From Photobacterium sp. CCB-ST2H9 (GTDB lineage Bacteria; Pseudomonadota; Gammaproteobacteria; Enterobacterales; Vibrionaceae): a stretch of DNA of 64,000 nt. This document shows positions 31,744-41,410 of the stretch, piece by piece. Where the stretch lies: NCBI RefSeq assembly GCF_023151555.2, contig NZ_CP100426.1:496001-560000 (forward strand), read 5' to 3'. Under the pieces are notes generated by a model. The model ran no database searches, was not told the DNA's origin, and saw nothing but the letters and a program-made list of their open reading frames with translations. The position numbers and the translations under genes are program-made. The stretch's first letter is position 1. Every line of letters starts with the position of its first letter.

Positions 31744-33387
31744 ATGGAAAGGGAAAGTATGGCATTCGATGTGGTGATCGTTGGTGCCGGGCCGGCAGGA
31801 CTAACCGCAGCGTGCAAGCTGATGCAGCTTGCGAATGAACACGGGCGAGAATTATCTGTTTGTGTGATCGAAAAAGGAGCAGAAGTTGGATCTCATATCA
31901 TCTCAGGTGCGTTGTTTGAACCCCGGGCTCTGGATGAACTCTTCCCGGACTGGTCTGAACGAGACGCACCACTCGATACACAGGTAAAGGATGATCAGGT
32001 TTATTGGCTCACAAATCAGTATAACCAGCTCAGAATGCCTTCACTCCTCATTCCATCTCCGCTGCATAATGAAGGTAACTATATCATTAGTTTAGGAGAG
32101 CTCTGCCGTTGGCTCGCCCAACAAGCGGAGGAACTCGGTGTTGCAATCTTTCCGGGCTTTGCAGCGGCGGAGTTACATCTGAATGATTCCGGCGCCGTCG
32201 CGGGCATCATCACCACAGATATGGGGCGTGATAAGCAAGGGGCTGAAAAACAAGGTTTTCAGCCTGGAATTATTCTGGAGGCGAAATACACAATATTTGC
32301 TGAAGGTTCCCGCGGTCATCTGGGTAAACAATTAATTCAACGTTTTGCCTTAGATGAGGGAAAGCAGCCACAACATTTTGCCATTGGTTTTAAAGAGCTC
32401 TGGCAAATTCCGTCAAAACAGCATCAGTCGGGACTTGTGGTGCATTCAACAGGCTGGCCGCTCAGTACGACCGGGACCTCAGGCGGCGGTTTTATGTATC
32501 ACCTAGGTGACAATCTTGTTTCTGTCGGCCTCGTTACTGATCTCAATTACAGCCACCCTTATCTCAGTCCATTTGATGAGTTTCAGCAAATGAAACATCA
32601 TCCTTTGTTTGCTGGTTATTTAGAAGGCGGCGAGCGCATTTCTTATGGTGCCAGGGCAATCACCAAAGGTGGTTACTTGTCACTGCCCAAGCAAAGTTTT
32701 CCGGGGGGATTACTGATTGGGTGTGATGCCGGCACACTGAATGGCGCGAAAATTAAAGGGTCACATACGGCAATGAAATCCGGCCTGTTGGCTGCAGAAG
32801 CGACTTTTACTGAGCTTATGTCAGACAACATGCACACTGCGCCTGACTATCAGACGTTGTTTGAAGCTTCCTGGCTGAAAGAAGAGCTTTATCAGGCGAA
32901 GAATTTCAGTGCCGGTATTCATCGTTTCGGTCCGTTACTTGGCGGTGCACTGGCGGCGCTTGAGTTTAATGTGATGAAAAAGCCGCTGTGGTCAGTTCAG
33001 GACAATAAACCCGATCATGAAACGCTGAAAACAATCCAACAGGTGAAGCCGCTGATCTACCCTAAACCTGACGGTAAACTGAGTTTTGATCGCACTTCTT
33101 CAGTTTTTTTATCGACCATCAAACACGAAGAAAACCAGCCGTGTCATTTACGGTTGGCTGATCAGAACATTCCGATTGAAACGCATTTATCGCTCTATGA
33201 TGAGCCGAGTCAGCGTTACTGCCCGGCTGGAGTCTATGAAGTTGTTGAGAAAGCGGGTAAGCCAGTCTTCCAGATTAATGCCGGAAATTGTATCCACTGT
33301 AAAACCTGCGATATTAAAGACCCATCGCAAAATATTCAGTGGACTCCGCCTGAGGGAGGCAGCGGTCCAAACTATCGTTCTATGTGA
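31744..33387 (+). CDS. Electron transfer flavoprotein-ubiquinone oxidoreductase
   Basis: Membrane-associated FAD/4Fe-4S enzyme that moves electrons from ETF to ubiquinone; 547 residues, the usual family size. The N-terminal FAD fold is FDVVIVGAGPAGLTAACKL, with the quinone-site region HIISGALFEP. The C-terminal cluster Cys are in RYCPAGVYE and NCIHCKTCDIKDPSQNI. The start MERESMAFD matches the common MERE-start of relatives. It ends directly against the convergent cutA stop with no spacer. Confidence 0.96.
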   Translation: MERESMAFDVVIVGAGPAGLTAACKLMQLANEHGRELSVCVIEKGAEVGSHIISGALFEPRALDELFPDWSERDAPLDTQVKDDQVYWLTNQYNQLRMPSLLIPSPLHNEGNYIISLGELCRWLAQQAEELGVAIFPGFAAAELHLNDSGAVAGIITTDMGRDKQGAEKQGFQPGIILEAKYTIFAEGSRGHLGKQLIQRFALDEGKQPQHFAIGFKELWQIPSKQHQSGLVVHSTGWPLSTTGTSGGGFMYHLGDNLVSVGLVTDLNYSHPYLSPFDEFQQMKHHPLFAGYLEGGERISYGARAITKGGYLSLPKQSFPGGLLIGCDAGTLNGAKIKGSHTAMKSGLLAAEATFTELMSDNMHTAPDYQTLFEASWLKEELYQAKNFSAGIHRFGPLLGGALAALEFNVMKKPLWSVQDNKPDHETLKTIQQVKPLIYPKPDGKLSFDRTSSVFLSTIKHEENQPCHLRLADQNIPIETHLSLYDEPSQRYCPAGVYEVVEKAGKPVFQINAGNCIHCKTCDIKDPSQNIQWTPPEGGSGPNYRSM

Positions 33388-33720
33388 TTAACGAGATAAG
33401 GACTGGGTTTCTTCCCGAATCCAGTTCAGATAAGTACGATATCCGTCTCTTATAGGTAAACAGATAATTTCTGGCGTCTCATAATTATGATTCGCCAGAA
33501 TATCCGCTTCTACTGCCTGATAAAGAGCGGTTGTCGTTTTAATGATCACTAGTTTTTCTTGATCCGACTGGATTTGTCCCTTCCAGTGGTAGTAACTATC
33601 AATAGACTGAACCTGCACACAAGCAGCCAGCTTTTGGTTCAGCAGAGAGTGGATGAGCTTCTCACCCACGCTTTCATCTGAGAATGTGGTCATAACGACA
33701 CAAAACGTTTCATTTGACAC
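33388..33720 (-). CDS. cutA: CutA1 divalent-cation tolerance protein
   Basis: Trimeric CutA1 protein, 110 residues. Typical segments are LLNQKLAACVQVQSIDSYYHWKGQIQ (shown here only in part: KLAACVQ and YHWKGQI), EEKLVIIKT-like EKLVIIKTT, and NYETPEIICLPI. Usually linked with copper tolerance and signal proteins of unclear role. Its stop abuts the ETF-QO stop, so no room for a terminator exists between them. Confidence 0.92.
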   Translation of the reverse strand: MSNETFCVVMTTFSDESVGEKLIHSLLNQKLAACVQVQSIDSYYHWKGQIQSDQEKLVIIKTTTALYQAVEADILANHNYETPEIICLPIRDGYRTYLNWIREETQSLSR

Positions 33721-33733
33721 CGGTACTCTCCAT

Positions 33734-34360
33734 TTATCGTTGAGTCATCGCGATCTTGGCACTCAGGGCGACCAGTAATCCGCCGGAAACACCTTCGATG
33801 GCTTTCGCATAACCTGTCATTTTCGGGTTACCAAATACAAAATTACCCAGCATGGCATACATCAGATTAATGACTGTGGCTAATACACTGAATACAACAC
33901 CCAAAACCAGCAACTGTGTGGTGACATCACCCGCTGCGACATCAACGAACTGCGGCAAGAAAGAGAGGAAAAACAGCGCGACTTTTGGGTTTAGAACACT
34001 GACGATGACACCCTGCTTGAAAACGTTTGATGTGTTTTCTAATGTTGATGAGTCAATGAGCTGACTTTTTCCCTTGATGCAGTTTCTGATTGATGAAATA
34101 CCCAAGTAAAGAAGATAAGCGGCACCTAAATATTTCACGATACTGAATAAAAGAGCTGAATTCAGTATCAGCGCGGACAAACCCAGGACTGCCGCCATCG
34201 TATGTCCTAAATAGCCGACACCTAAACCCAGTGCTGCCTGAATGCCAGATCGCATTTTTCCGCGCATTGTATTGGATACAATATAAATAACATCAGGCCC
34301 CGGCACTAAGTTAAGGCTTATTGATGCTAATGAAAATAATAACAATGTTTGCAATTCCAT
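33734..34360 (-). CDS. LysE/RhtB-family amino-acid exporter
   Basis: Inner-membrane exporter, 208 residues, six predicted helices. The family signature LVPGPDVIYIVSNTM occurs near the N-terminus, with GVGYLGHTMAAVLGLSALI and FKQGVIVSVLNPKVALFFLSFLPQF (in parts: NPKVALFFLSFLPQF) in the middle. Typical size is 200-215. Substrate cannot be predicted. Lies 13 bases from cutA on the same strand. Confidence 0.9.
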   Translation of the reverse strand: MELQTLLLFSLASISLNLVPGPDVIYIVSNTMRGKMRSGIQAALGLGVGYLGHTMAAVLGLSALILNSALLFSIVKYLGAAYLLYLGISSIRNCIKGKSQLIDSSTLENTSNVFKQGVIVSVLNPKVALFFLSFLPQFVDVAAGDVTTQLLVLGVVFSVLATVINLMYAMLGNFVFGNPKMTGYAKAIEGVSGGLLVALSAKIAMTQR

Positions 34361-34738
34361 TTGTCCCTCACAACTGTTCAGACTATTGTTTGATAAACAA
34401 GTGTTTCATTTGTAATGGTGCATGACCTCAAAATTAAATGGTCAAATTATTTTAAATATCTGAACTATAAAGCATCATTTGCTATAAAAAATCAACCTCA
34501 AAGTAGCTCATGCCGAATGTTGGATGATACATAAAAAATTCGAACCTCAAAAAATATTCCATATAAGAACAAAGGTGTGACTTTTCTGCCCCCCTAATAA
34601 CAAATAAATATACCTTTCAGGCAACTTTGTGCTTTCTGTGAATAGCTTGTGAACCGTCTGTGTGTTAGTGTTTTATGGTACTGCAATAAAAACACCAAAA
34701 TTAGTAAGCTTGCTCTAACCTTGTAGAGGGGACCAGAT
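34361..34738. other. Intergenic region upstream of the RpoS-like sigma gene
   Basis: About 380 AT-rich bases between the divergent lysE-like and sigma genes. No gene-like frame was found. The sigma gene has GTAGAGGGGACC just ahead of its ATG, a strong ribosome site. The rest presumably holds promoters and operators, which I could not name. Confidence 0.5.
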
Positions 34739-35614
34739 ATGGATGTCAATACACAGGAATTAAGTAGCTTTGATACCGATGTGATTCATTTGTATTTGCA
34801 GGAGATTTCTCACAAATCTTTATTATCTAAAGAAGAGGAGATTCATTACAGCCGAAAGAGTTTAGCGGGTGACCCACAGGCCAAATCAGTCATGATTGAA
34901 AGTAACCTGCGTTTGGTTGTCAGCATTGCAAAAAAATATCGTGGCAGCACCATGCAATTGAGCGATTTAATTGATGAAGGAAATATCGGTTTGATTACCG
35001 CAGTAGAAAAGTTTGATCCGGAAAGAGGGTTCCGTTTCTCAACTTATGCGACGTGGTGGATTAAACAGACAATTGAACGAGCAATTCACAATCAAGCCAG
35101 AACAATTCGCCTGCCTGTGCATGTTTCAAAAGAAATTAACACCATATTGCGAACGCACAAGCAGTTGATGAAAAACAGCAATCAAGAGCCGACACACGAA
35201 CAGGTTGCTGAAAAAATGCAAAAAACTGTTGAAGAAATTTCGGAAGTGCTGTCTTACGACACTCCTGTCGTTTCTATCGATCAATCTTTATCGGACGACA
35301 GCAATTCCAATTCGATCGCATCTTTTATAGCTGACACCAACATTACATCGCCAGATACCTCTCTTGATCAATCTGATATTCATGCACTGGCAGTTACCAT
35401 GCTGAAAACGCTGAATGAAAGAGACAGAGAGATTCTGTGTCGCCGTTTTGGGTTACTTGGTTATGAAGCACAAACCCTTCAGGAGGTCGCTGAAGAAGTC
35501 GGGCTCACACGAGAACGAATTCGTCAGCTGCAAGTCAGTTCTCTGAACAAGCTGAAGAATGCACTTCAGCGCGAAAATTACAGCCTTGAAGTGTTGTTTT
35601 CTGAAACCGCTTAA
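34739..35614 (+). CDS. RpoS-like alternative sigma factor (RpoQ-type paralogue)
   Basis: Sigma-70 group 2 protein, 291 residues. Region 2 has ESNLRLVVSIAKKYRG, DLIDEGNIGLITAVEKFDPE and RFSTYATWWIKQTIERA, and region 3 begins RTIRLPVHVSKEI. Region 4 contains RFGLLGYEAQTLQEVAEEV and LTRERIRQLQ. It resembles RpoS but lacks the longer acidic N-terminus and is divergent in region 1.2 (LYLQEISHKSLLSKEEE). It is not next to nlpD. It is therefore probably a second RpoS-family factor such as RpoQ of some Vibrio, but the true RpoS is outside the window so this cannot be checked here. Confidence 0.85.
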   Translation: MDVNTQELSSFDTDVIHLYLQEISHKSLLSKEEEIHYSRKSLAGDPQAKSVMIESNLRLVVSIAKKYRGSTMQLSDLIDEGNIGLITAVEKFDPERGFRFSTYATWWIKQTIERAIHNQARTIRLPVHVSKEINTILRTHKQLMKNSNQEPTHEQVAEKMQKTVEEISEVLSYDTPVVSIDQSLSDDSNSNSIASFIADTNITSPDTSLDQSDIHALAVTMLKTLNERDREILCRRFGLLGYEAQTLQEVAEEVGLTRERIRQLQVSSLNKLKNALQRENYSLEVLFSETA

Positions 35615-35633
35615 GATTGTATCTGTCTGAAGT

Positions 35634-35662
35634 AAAAGCCTGACCATCTGTCAGGCTTTTTT
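35634..35662 (+). terminator. Rho-independent terminator after sigma gene
   Basis: Stem AAAAGCCTGAC / GTCAGGCTTTT with a 5-base loop, ending in six T's. Confidence 0.9.
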
Positions 35663-35768
35663 AATTGGTCATTTTTAACACGATGCTGACATGCTAACTG
35701 CTTGGCAGGCTTTAGTATCTTCACCATAATTGGGGTTATCCCTTTCACAGCGAAGCAGTATTGAGATC

Positions 35769-36314
35769 ATGATTTTTAGAAAACTGTGTTTTATCACATC
35801 TGTCATCTTTTTGACGTCATGCGCCAGTTACAGCATTACGGAACAAGATGTTCAGGGCTATCTGGATAAGCAAGCAAAAGTAGAGCAAAAAGTTAATGTG
35901 GGCAGCTTTGTCCAGGCACATGTCCTTTTCAACGATATCAAAGTGGGGATTGGCCGTGCCGCATCGGATCGCATCAACCTTGAAGCCAAATCTAAAGCAG
36001 ATATCAGTATCAAAGGTCAGCCTCAGCAAAAAGTCGCAATCAATGTTAACTTTAGTGCAATCCCCTACTACGACAAAAGCGAAGGCGCAGTCTATCTGAA
36101 CAATCTGAAGGTTGAATCGCTGGATATCTCACCAAATACTTTAGGGCCGTTTGCCAGCAGTCAGGTGCTTTCACCATTGATTGAGATTGTTGGGCAATAT
36201 CTGCTTAAAATCCCAGTTTATAAGCTTCAGGAAGAAGATTTTAAACAATCACTTTTGAAGACCGCTCGTCCGGAGCTGAAAATCAAAAATCACGCTTTAA
36301 TCATTCAGATCTGA
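35769..36314 (+). CDS. DUF1439-family lipoprotein
   Basis: A 181-residue lipoprotein of the YceB-like DUF1439 family. The lipobox is IFLTSC at about 14-19. The body has YSITEQDVQGYLDKQ, alternating beta strands (VNFSAIPYYDKSEGAVYL) and a conserved C-terminal LKIPVYKLQ. The fold is a lipid-binding tubular type in relatives; function is unknown. The ATG at 35769 starts directly before the signal; the upstream frame lacks a ribosome site. Confidence 0.8.
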   Translation: MIFRKLCFITSVIFLTSCASYSITEQDVQGYLDKQAKVEQKVNVGSFVQAHVLFNDIKVGIGRAASDRINLEAKSKADISIKGQPQQKVAINVNFSAIPYYDKSEGAVYLNNLKVESLDISPNTLGPFASSQVLSPLIEIVGQYLLKIPVYKLQEEDFKQSLLKTARPELKIKNHALIIQI

Positions 36315-36439
36315 GTAGATTTAGCTGAAAGAGGTCTTTGAAACAATTCTGTTCTCAGGACTTCTTTCTTTTTTTTTTCATTTTACAAAGTTATAGTGCG
36401 TCAAAGTGGAAAGCAACGCACCTTGCGCTGCTGATATTC

Positions 36440-37648
36440 CTACGACATTGCACTGACAAACACAGACCCAATCAGTAATAAAGCCAATAGCCAAACCGGC
36501 ATATTACGAAACTTCAGTAAATAAAAGCCGCTGCAAACTACAATCACATCCCAGAGACTGTTGATTGATGTTGAGAGCACGGGGTCAATCCAGGCACCAA
36601 TTAAGAGCCCGACAACAGCAGCAGTAATCGTTTTGATGGAGAGCTGTAACCGCTGATGCTGTAAAAGCCGTTGCCAGGCCGGAAGAAATGCAAACAATAA
36701 CAGGCTACCCGGCAAAAAAATGGCAATTGTGGCCAGCACACTTCCCCATAATGGCGTTTCAGGCATTGACGCAGCACCAAGAAAACTAGCCATGGTAAAC
36801 ATGGGTCCGGGCACGAGCTGTGCCGAAGCATAAGCGCTGATAAAGGTATCTGCATCAATCCAATGCTGAACCAAAGGTTCGAGTAACGGCAGTACTACAT
36901 GCCCGCCACCAAAGACAAAACTCCCCGCCTGATAAAAGCTATTGAAGATATCCCAGGCTTTGGCATACCCACTCAGCAATGGTAACCCGATGAGCATCAC
37001 AACAAACATCATCAGCGGGAGCCAGTTCAGCCTCATCATTTCATTTTCTGCATGCTGAACCATCCGCTTCACGGGCGTTTTGAACGAAAGTACATAACCC
37101 AGACACGCAGCAATCAGAATCGGCAATAATTGACCACTTAATCCTGAAGAAAAAAAGACACTGACTGCAGTGCAGACAGTAATGACAAACATCAGCACAT
37201 TCGTCAGATTTTTCCTGACCATCCCCAGCAAAGCATCTGCAACCACAATCACGGCCAGGAGTTTTGCTACCTGAATGACGTGATATACCCATGCCGCCTG
37301 CGTGTTTTGACTGTCAAGAATTGCAAGAACGGTCAGCAAAATAGCGGATGGCAATGTAAACCCAAGGAATGCCGCAACAGCGCCCCAGTAGCCGGCCTTT
37401 CTGAACCCGATAAACATGCCAAGCTGACTGCTCGCTGGTCCGGGTAAAAATTGGCATAAAGCCGTCGCCTGAGAAAAGTCACTATCATTCAGCCACTGTT
37501 TCTGCTGAACAAATGTTCGTTGAAAGTAACCCATATGGGCTGCAGGCCCGCCAAAACTACCCAGGCCTAAAACCAGGAAAGACCAAAACACCTGCAAAAC
37601 GGGTTCTAGTGATGAATTGCACTTTTTAATCACTGAATCTCTGATCAT
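36440..37648 (-). CDS. chrA: ChrA-family chromate transporter
   Basis: Bidomain chromate ion transporter, 402 residues, about 10-12 helices. Each half has its own CHR motif: GLGSFGGPAAHMGYF in the first half and GSFVFGGGHVVLPLLEP in the second. PGPASSQLGMFIG and the second-half PGPMFTMASFLG are also paired, so the two halves are homologous, as in long-chain CHR proteins. Divergent from a LysR gene that may regulate it. Confidence 0.92.
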   Translation of the reverse strand: MIRDSVIKKCNSSLEPVLQVFWSFLVLGLGSFGGPAAHMGYFQRTFVQQKQWLNDSDFSQATALCQFLPGPASSQLGMFIGFRKAGYWGAVAAFLGFTLPSAILLTVLAILDSQNTQAAWVYHVIQVAKLLAVIVVADALLGMVRKNLTNVLMFVITVCTAVSVFFSSGLSGQLLPILIAACLGYVLSFKTPVKRMVQHAENEMMRLNWLPLMMFVVMLIGLPLLSGYAKAWDIFNSFYQAGSFVFGGGHVVLPLLEPLVQHWIDADTFISAYASAQLVPGPMFTMASFLGAASMPETPLWGSVLATIAIFLPGSLLLFAFLPAWQRLLQHQRLQLSIKTITAAVVGLLIGAWIDPVLSTSINSLWDVIVVCSGFYLLKFRNMPVWLLALLLIGSVFVSAMS

Positions 37649-37773
37649 AGCTACCGAAATACACCTTGATTGTTTACACTAGAAAACAATGTAAAGCGCG
37701 ATACACGCCCTTTACCGTAAAAATGACAATTCTATGTCTGATGTATGTATGAAATATTTCAGGTAATTCCTTC

Positions 37774-38685
37774 ATGCTGGAAAATTTGCAACAAATGGTG
37801 ATCCTGGCTTCAGTCAGTCATGAGCAGAACTTTACCCGGGCCGCAGAACATCTGGGTATTTCCAAATCCCAGGTCAGTAAACAGATTCGCTTTCTGGAAG
37901 AAAGATTAGGTTGTCAGCTGGTTCAACGCAGCACACGCACCGTTGCACTGACTGACATCGGCCTACAATATGCTGAATTTGGGCAACAACTTCTGGATAC
38001 AGTCAAAGAAGCCGAAGCCATGGTGGCAGGATACCGGAATGAAATAAAAGGTGTGTTGCGTATCGGTGTCGCGCAGTCATTCGGAAACACCAATATCACC
38101 CCTGCGATGGTGGCTTTCCAGCGTGAAAATCCGGAGCTTGAACTGGAGATCAGTCTCTTCGATCACCGCCCCAACCTGCTCGAGGAAGGTTTTGATTGCT
38201 GGCTGGCAATACACGAACATCCTCCTGAAGGCATGGTTGCGAAAAAGCTGGTTGACTGTGAATTTATGGTTGTCGCCTCTCCTGACTATATTGCCCGGTA
38301 CGGTCAACCCACCTCACCGGCTGATCTCAGGAAACATAACTGTATTACCTATGAAAGCCGTGAGCGAAAATATGTTCAGTGGGAGTTCGCCAGAGAAGGC
38401 GTGAAAGAGTCAGTTCGCGTTACCGGCAGTTACCGAATCAACAATGCGCCCGCTGTTTTGGAAGCAACCAAAGCCGGCGCCGGCATTGCTTATCTGGCCA
38501 CTTACCTCATTCATGATGAACTGAAAACACAGCAGCTGGTTCAGCTGTTACCTGAATGGAAACCCGAGTTGGCATTACCCATGTATGCGGTTTACCCCAG
38601 ACATAAGTATCTTGCACCTAAGGTGCGTGCATTTATTGACTTTATGGCTGAGTGGATGAACACCCATCCATTTCAGCCAGGCTGA
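37774..38685 (+). CDS. LysR-family regulator, divergent from chrA
   Basis: LysR-type regulator, 303 residues. The HTH at about 1-60 includes NFTRAAEHLGISKSQVSKQI and FLEERLGCQLVQRSTR, and a CrgA/AaeR-like substrate domain follows (RIGVAQSFGNTNITPAMV, then AGAGIAYLATYLI). The 125-base divergent gap with chrA suggests control of chrA or autoregulation; inference. Confidence 0.9.
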   Translation: MLENLQQMVILASVSHEQNFTRAAEHLGISKSQVSKQIRFLEERLGCQLVQRSTRTVALTDIGLQYAEFGQQLLDTVKEAEAMVAGYRNEIKGVLRIGVAQSFGNTNITPAMVAFQRENPELELEISLFDHRPNLLEEGFDCWLAIHEHPPEGMVAKKLVDCEFMVVASPDYIARYGQPTSPADLRKHNCITYESRERKYVQWEFAREGVKESVRVTGSYRINNAPAVLEATKAGAGIAYLATYLIHDELKTQQLVQLLPEWKPELALPMYAVYPRHKYLAPKVRAFIDFMAEWMNTHPFQPG

Positions 38686-38771
38686 CACCGAAAAATTTCG
38701 TCTTAGAACTGCAGTTGAGGAACCGGGCGGACTGTTCTACACCTATAAGAAGTTCAGACAGGTGCCCGGTC

Positions 38772-39320
38772 ATGTTACTTAACTTCAGACACATTTCAGG
38801 AAACTCTCCATATTTCATGATGTTATCCGCAGTCCTCTTTTTTTCGGGTTGCGCAACACAGGAAGAAAAGACTCCCGCTGTCACCACTTCAGCCCCCTCA
38901 GCAGAAGTTCAAACGACAGAACCACCGCCGGCCCCAAAAGTCATTCTGACGGAAATCCCGGAAGTTCGGGAAACTGTCTACTTTGACCCTGGCAGTTTTG
39001 AATTATCACAACAGGAACAGTTGAAAATTGACCCGATTGCTGTTCGTCTCAGACGACACCCGGACAGCAATGTGATTGTGATTGGACACAGTTCTGAAAG
39101 CGATAATGAAGAAGATAATATGGCCCTGTCTTACGAACGAGCCTTCAGTGTCGCAATCTATATTGCTTCAGTGTATGGCATTGAAGAAGAACGAATCCAG
39201 GTGGTTGCACAAGGACAAGGTGACCCGGTCACTTCTGGTTCGAACAGCCGGGTCGAATTGATCTCACCAGAGACTGTGGTCAGAACTTTAGAAACATCCA
39301 CGGATGACAAAGGGTTCTGA
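38772..39320 (+). CDS. OmpA C-terminal-domain lipoprotein
   Basis: A 182-residue envelope lipoprotein. The signal is hydrophobic with lipobox LFFSGC (about 22-27 from this start), then a Thr/Pro linker and an OmpA-like peptidoglycan-binding domain. That domain has VYFDPGSFELSQQEQLKIDP, the RLRRHPDSNVIVIGHSSE strand and LSYERAFSVAIYI, though the usual RA..V...L is altered. A later in-frame ATG at 38817 (MMLSAVLFF) would give a more usual signal length. The ATG at 38772 comes 86 bases after the LysR stop. Confidence 0.72.
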   Translation: MLLNFRHISGNSPYFMMLSAVLFFSGCATQEEKTPAVTTSAPSAEVQTTEPPPAPKVILTEIPEVRETVYFDPGSFELSQQEQLKIDPIAVRLRRHPDSNVIVIGHSSESDNEEDNMALSYERAFSVAIYIASVYGIEEERIQVVAQGQGDPVTSGSNSRVELISPETVVRTLETSTDDKGF

Positions 39321-39341
39321 ACCACACTCCTGTGATATATA

Positions 39342-40463
39342 TCAGTCAGATGAGCACTGATTTTTCTTGCGCGCCGGAAAGGCATACATTTGCTTCATAA
39401 TCTCGGCAACACTGTCGGGTTGTGCGGCCAGCTTTGCTGCAAATTTCGCTTTTTCATCTTCAGTGACTGATGCATCATCCATATCAGCTGCAATCAGATT
39501 TGCAGGGAAAAGATGATAGATGTTGGTGATCTGACGGTCAATTTCATCCGCCAATGTTTCCGGTGATTCAAAAGGTTCTGTAATGACATCACCAAAGCTG
39601 ACATGTACCCGACGCTTTTCACCAACAATCCCCTGCACAATGCTTTCGATGTCTTCGAACTCACCTTTCTCATAAGTACCGGTGGTACGCTTCGCATCCA
39701 GCTCTACCGCTTTGGCCAGGTCACACGGGTCGTTTTCATAAGAAATCGCAACAGGCACAATGTGCAGCTGAGACATAAATTCCGCAAACGACTGCTTACG
39801 CTTGCGGCCTTCCATATAGAACATCTTCAGCAACGCAGGATCTGTCTTATCATTGCCATCCTTTGCACGCCCTTCTTTTTGAGCAATCCAGATGGAGTGA
39901 CCCGTTTCAATCGAGTGGGTAATGTAGTCTGACAACAATCCCAGAGCTTTCATCATCTCACGCGGCGCTTTTGCCGAGCGTTTGACAATGAAACTTTTAT
40001 TCAGGCGCATCAACTCAGTTGCACAAGGCTTTTTCAGCAGATTATCACCAATGGCAATACGAACCGTATTCATCCCGTTATGGTACAGGCACCAGTTCAC
40101 CATGGCCGGGTCCATCGCAATGTCTCGATGGTTAGAAATAAAAAGATAGGCTTTATTCGGATCAAGCTTATCCAGACCAGAATGAGTGACACCGTCACAA
40201 GAGTGTTCAATAGTCGCAGCCATATACTTCGCCACTTGCAACTGCACGTCTTCAACAGACTTCACGCTGGACCACTTACGAACAAGAAAACGCTTGATCA
40301 ACGGACGTAACAGCCAGCCGAACACACCGGAAAGCTGCCGGAAACGGTAATTCAGGATAGCATTGATGAATTCATCGTCATTGATTAAACGCTGAATCGC
40401 CCCACTGACTTCTGCATCATTGTAAGGACGGATGTCTTGATAAATATCGTTCTCTGTTTGCAC
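39342..40463 (-). CDS. PlsC-like glycerol-3-phosphate acyltransferase family protein
   Basis: Putative lysophospholipid acyltransferase, 373 residues. The catalytic block is KAYLFISNHRDIAMDPAM, an NHRDI-type variant of the usual NHx4D motif, followed by a substrate-binding region with IAQKEGRAKDGNDKTDP. No membrane helix is obvious. An acidic 'AAAMDDASVTEDEK'-like tail is present near the C-terminus. The gene is monocistronic, convergent with the OmpA-like gene. Exact acyl acceptor unknown. Confidence 0.78.
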   Translation of the reverse strand: MQTENDIYQDIRPYNDAEVSGAIQRLINDDEFINAILNYRFRQLSGVFGWLLRPLIKRFLVRKWSSVKSVEDVQLQVAKYMAATIEHSCDGVTHSGLDKLDPNKAYLFISNHRDIAMDPAMVNWCLYHNGMNTVRIAIGDNLLKKPCATELMRLNKSFIVKRSAKAPREMMKALGLLSDYITHSIETGHSIWIAQKEGRAKDGNDKTDPALLKMFYMEGRKRKQSFAEFMSQLHIVPVAISYENDPCDLAKAVELDAKRTTGTYEKGEFEDIESIVQGIVGEKRRVHVSFGDVITEPFESPETLADEIDRQITNIYHLFPANLIAADMDDASVTEDEKAKFAAKLAAQPDSVAEIMKQMYAFPARKKNQCSSD

Positions 40464-40655
40464 TATTTTGCTTCGTCTAGTTTAAAACCGCGCTATTCTA
40501 CGCAGATTTGTTGATTTACCCAATGATCGGCCACAAACACTCTAATGGTTGGAGGTCTGACCAATCAATCATTTTCTTTTCCGGCAAAGTTATCTGATCT
40601 TGACCCTTCGGATAAAACCGAACACTATGTGCGGGCTTTAATTCAGAGGAACACC

Positions 40656-41333
40656 ATGAACCAGGCTATTGAATACTCTCAGGTTGAACAGGCATTTCTC
40701 CATGTCGGTTCCCGCAGGAAAAACATCACCGCATACCTTATTGTCGTCCGTCAGGGCATTGCTCTTGTCCGTCTTGGTAAACATGAGTACACATTGACCG
40801 CAGGGACAGGCTTTTGGGTTCCGTTTGAATGCCTGCACGCACTCACGGTTTTGCCTGGATGTCACTATGACAAAGTTCAATTCTCTGCCAGATTGCACCA
40901 GCCACTCTGCGGACAAGCCGGCTTTATCAGTCTCAGTCCGCTTCTGCTGGCGTTGCTGGATGAACTCCGCCGCGCACATGTTTCTCCTCAGAGCAATGAT
41001 AGCCCTGAAAATCGTTTATTAGCGGTTATTGCAGATCAGGCTGCTCTGTTCAAGCCGACCACCGAGCGACTGTGCCCGGCTTTGCCAGCAAAACTGCAAT
41101 CTGTCCTCAGCGAGCTGCTTGAGGGACAAACCACAGCGTCCTCAGAGCAATTAGCTTCTATCGAAACGATACTTGGCATCAGTACCAGTGAACTGACAGC
41201 TTGCTTACTTATTCGGGAAGCACAGAAACTTTCTCGCTCAGGCAGAAAAGCCGAACAGATCGCTCAAGATCTGAAGTGCCAATTAGACCATCTTCAGACG
41301 CTAGCCCAAACCCTGACAGGCCGGGAATTCTGA
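40656..41333 (+). CDS. AraC-like cupin protein with degenerate DNA-binding domain
   Basis: A 225-residue protein with an N-terminal cupin like AraC-type regulators (YLIVVRQGIALVRLGKHEYT, then GTGFWVPFECLHALTV). The C-terminal helical region (LGISTSELTACLLIREAQKLSRSG) is a weak match to AraC HTH repeats. Only one HTH-like unit is clear, so DNA binding is doubtful. The start at 40656 follows AGAGGAACACC, a strong ribosome site; the longer upstream frame has none. Confidence 0.7.
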   Translation: MNQAIEYSQVEQAFLHVGSRRKNITAYLIVVRQGIALVRLGKHEYTLTAGTGFWVPFECLHALTVLPGCHYDKVQFSARLHQPLCGQAGFISLSPLLLALLDELRRAHVSPQSNDSPENRLLAVIADQAALFKPTTERLCPALPAKLQSVLSELLEGQTTASSEQLASIETILGISTSELTACLLIREAQKLSRSGRKAEQIAQDLKCQLDHLQTLAQTLTGREF

Positions 41334-41359
41334 AATTTTTGCTCAATATCGCGCTAAAA

Positions 41360-41396
41360 AAAGACCCGGTTGCCTGTTTCAGACAACCGGGTCTTT
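41360..41396. terminator. Bidirectional terminator
   Basis: Thirteen-bp stem AAAGACCCGGTTG / CAACCGGGTCTTT, 11-base loop, with A's before and T's after. It sits between convergent genes. Confidence 0.9.
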
Positions 41397-41410
41397 ATTC
41401 TCTGTCAGTT

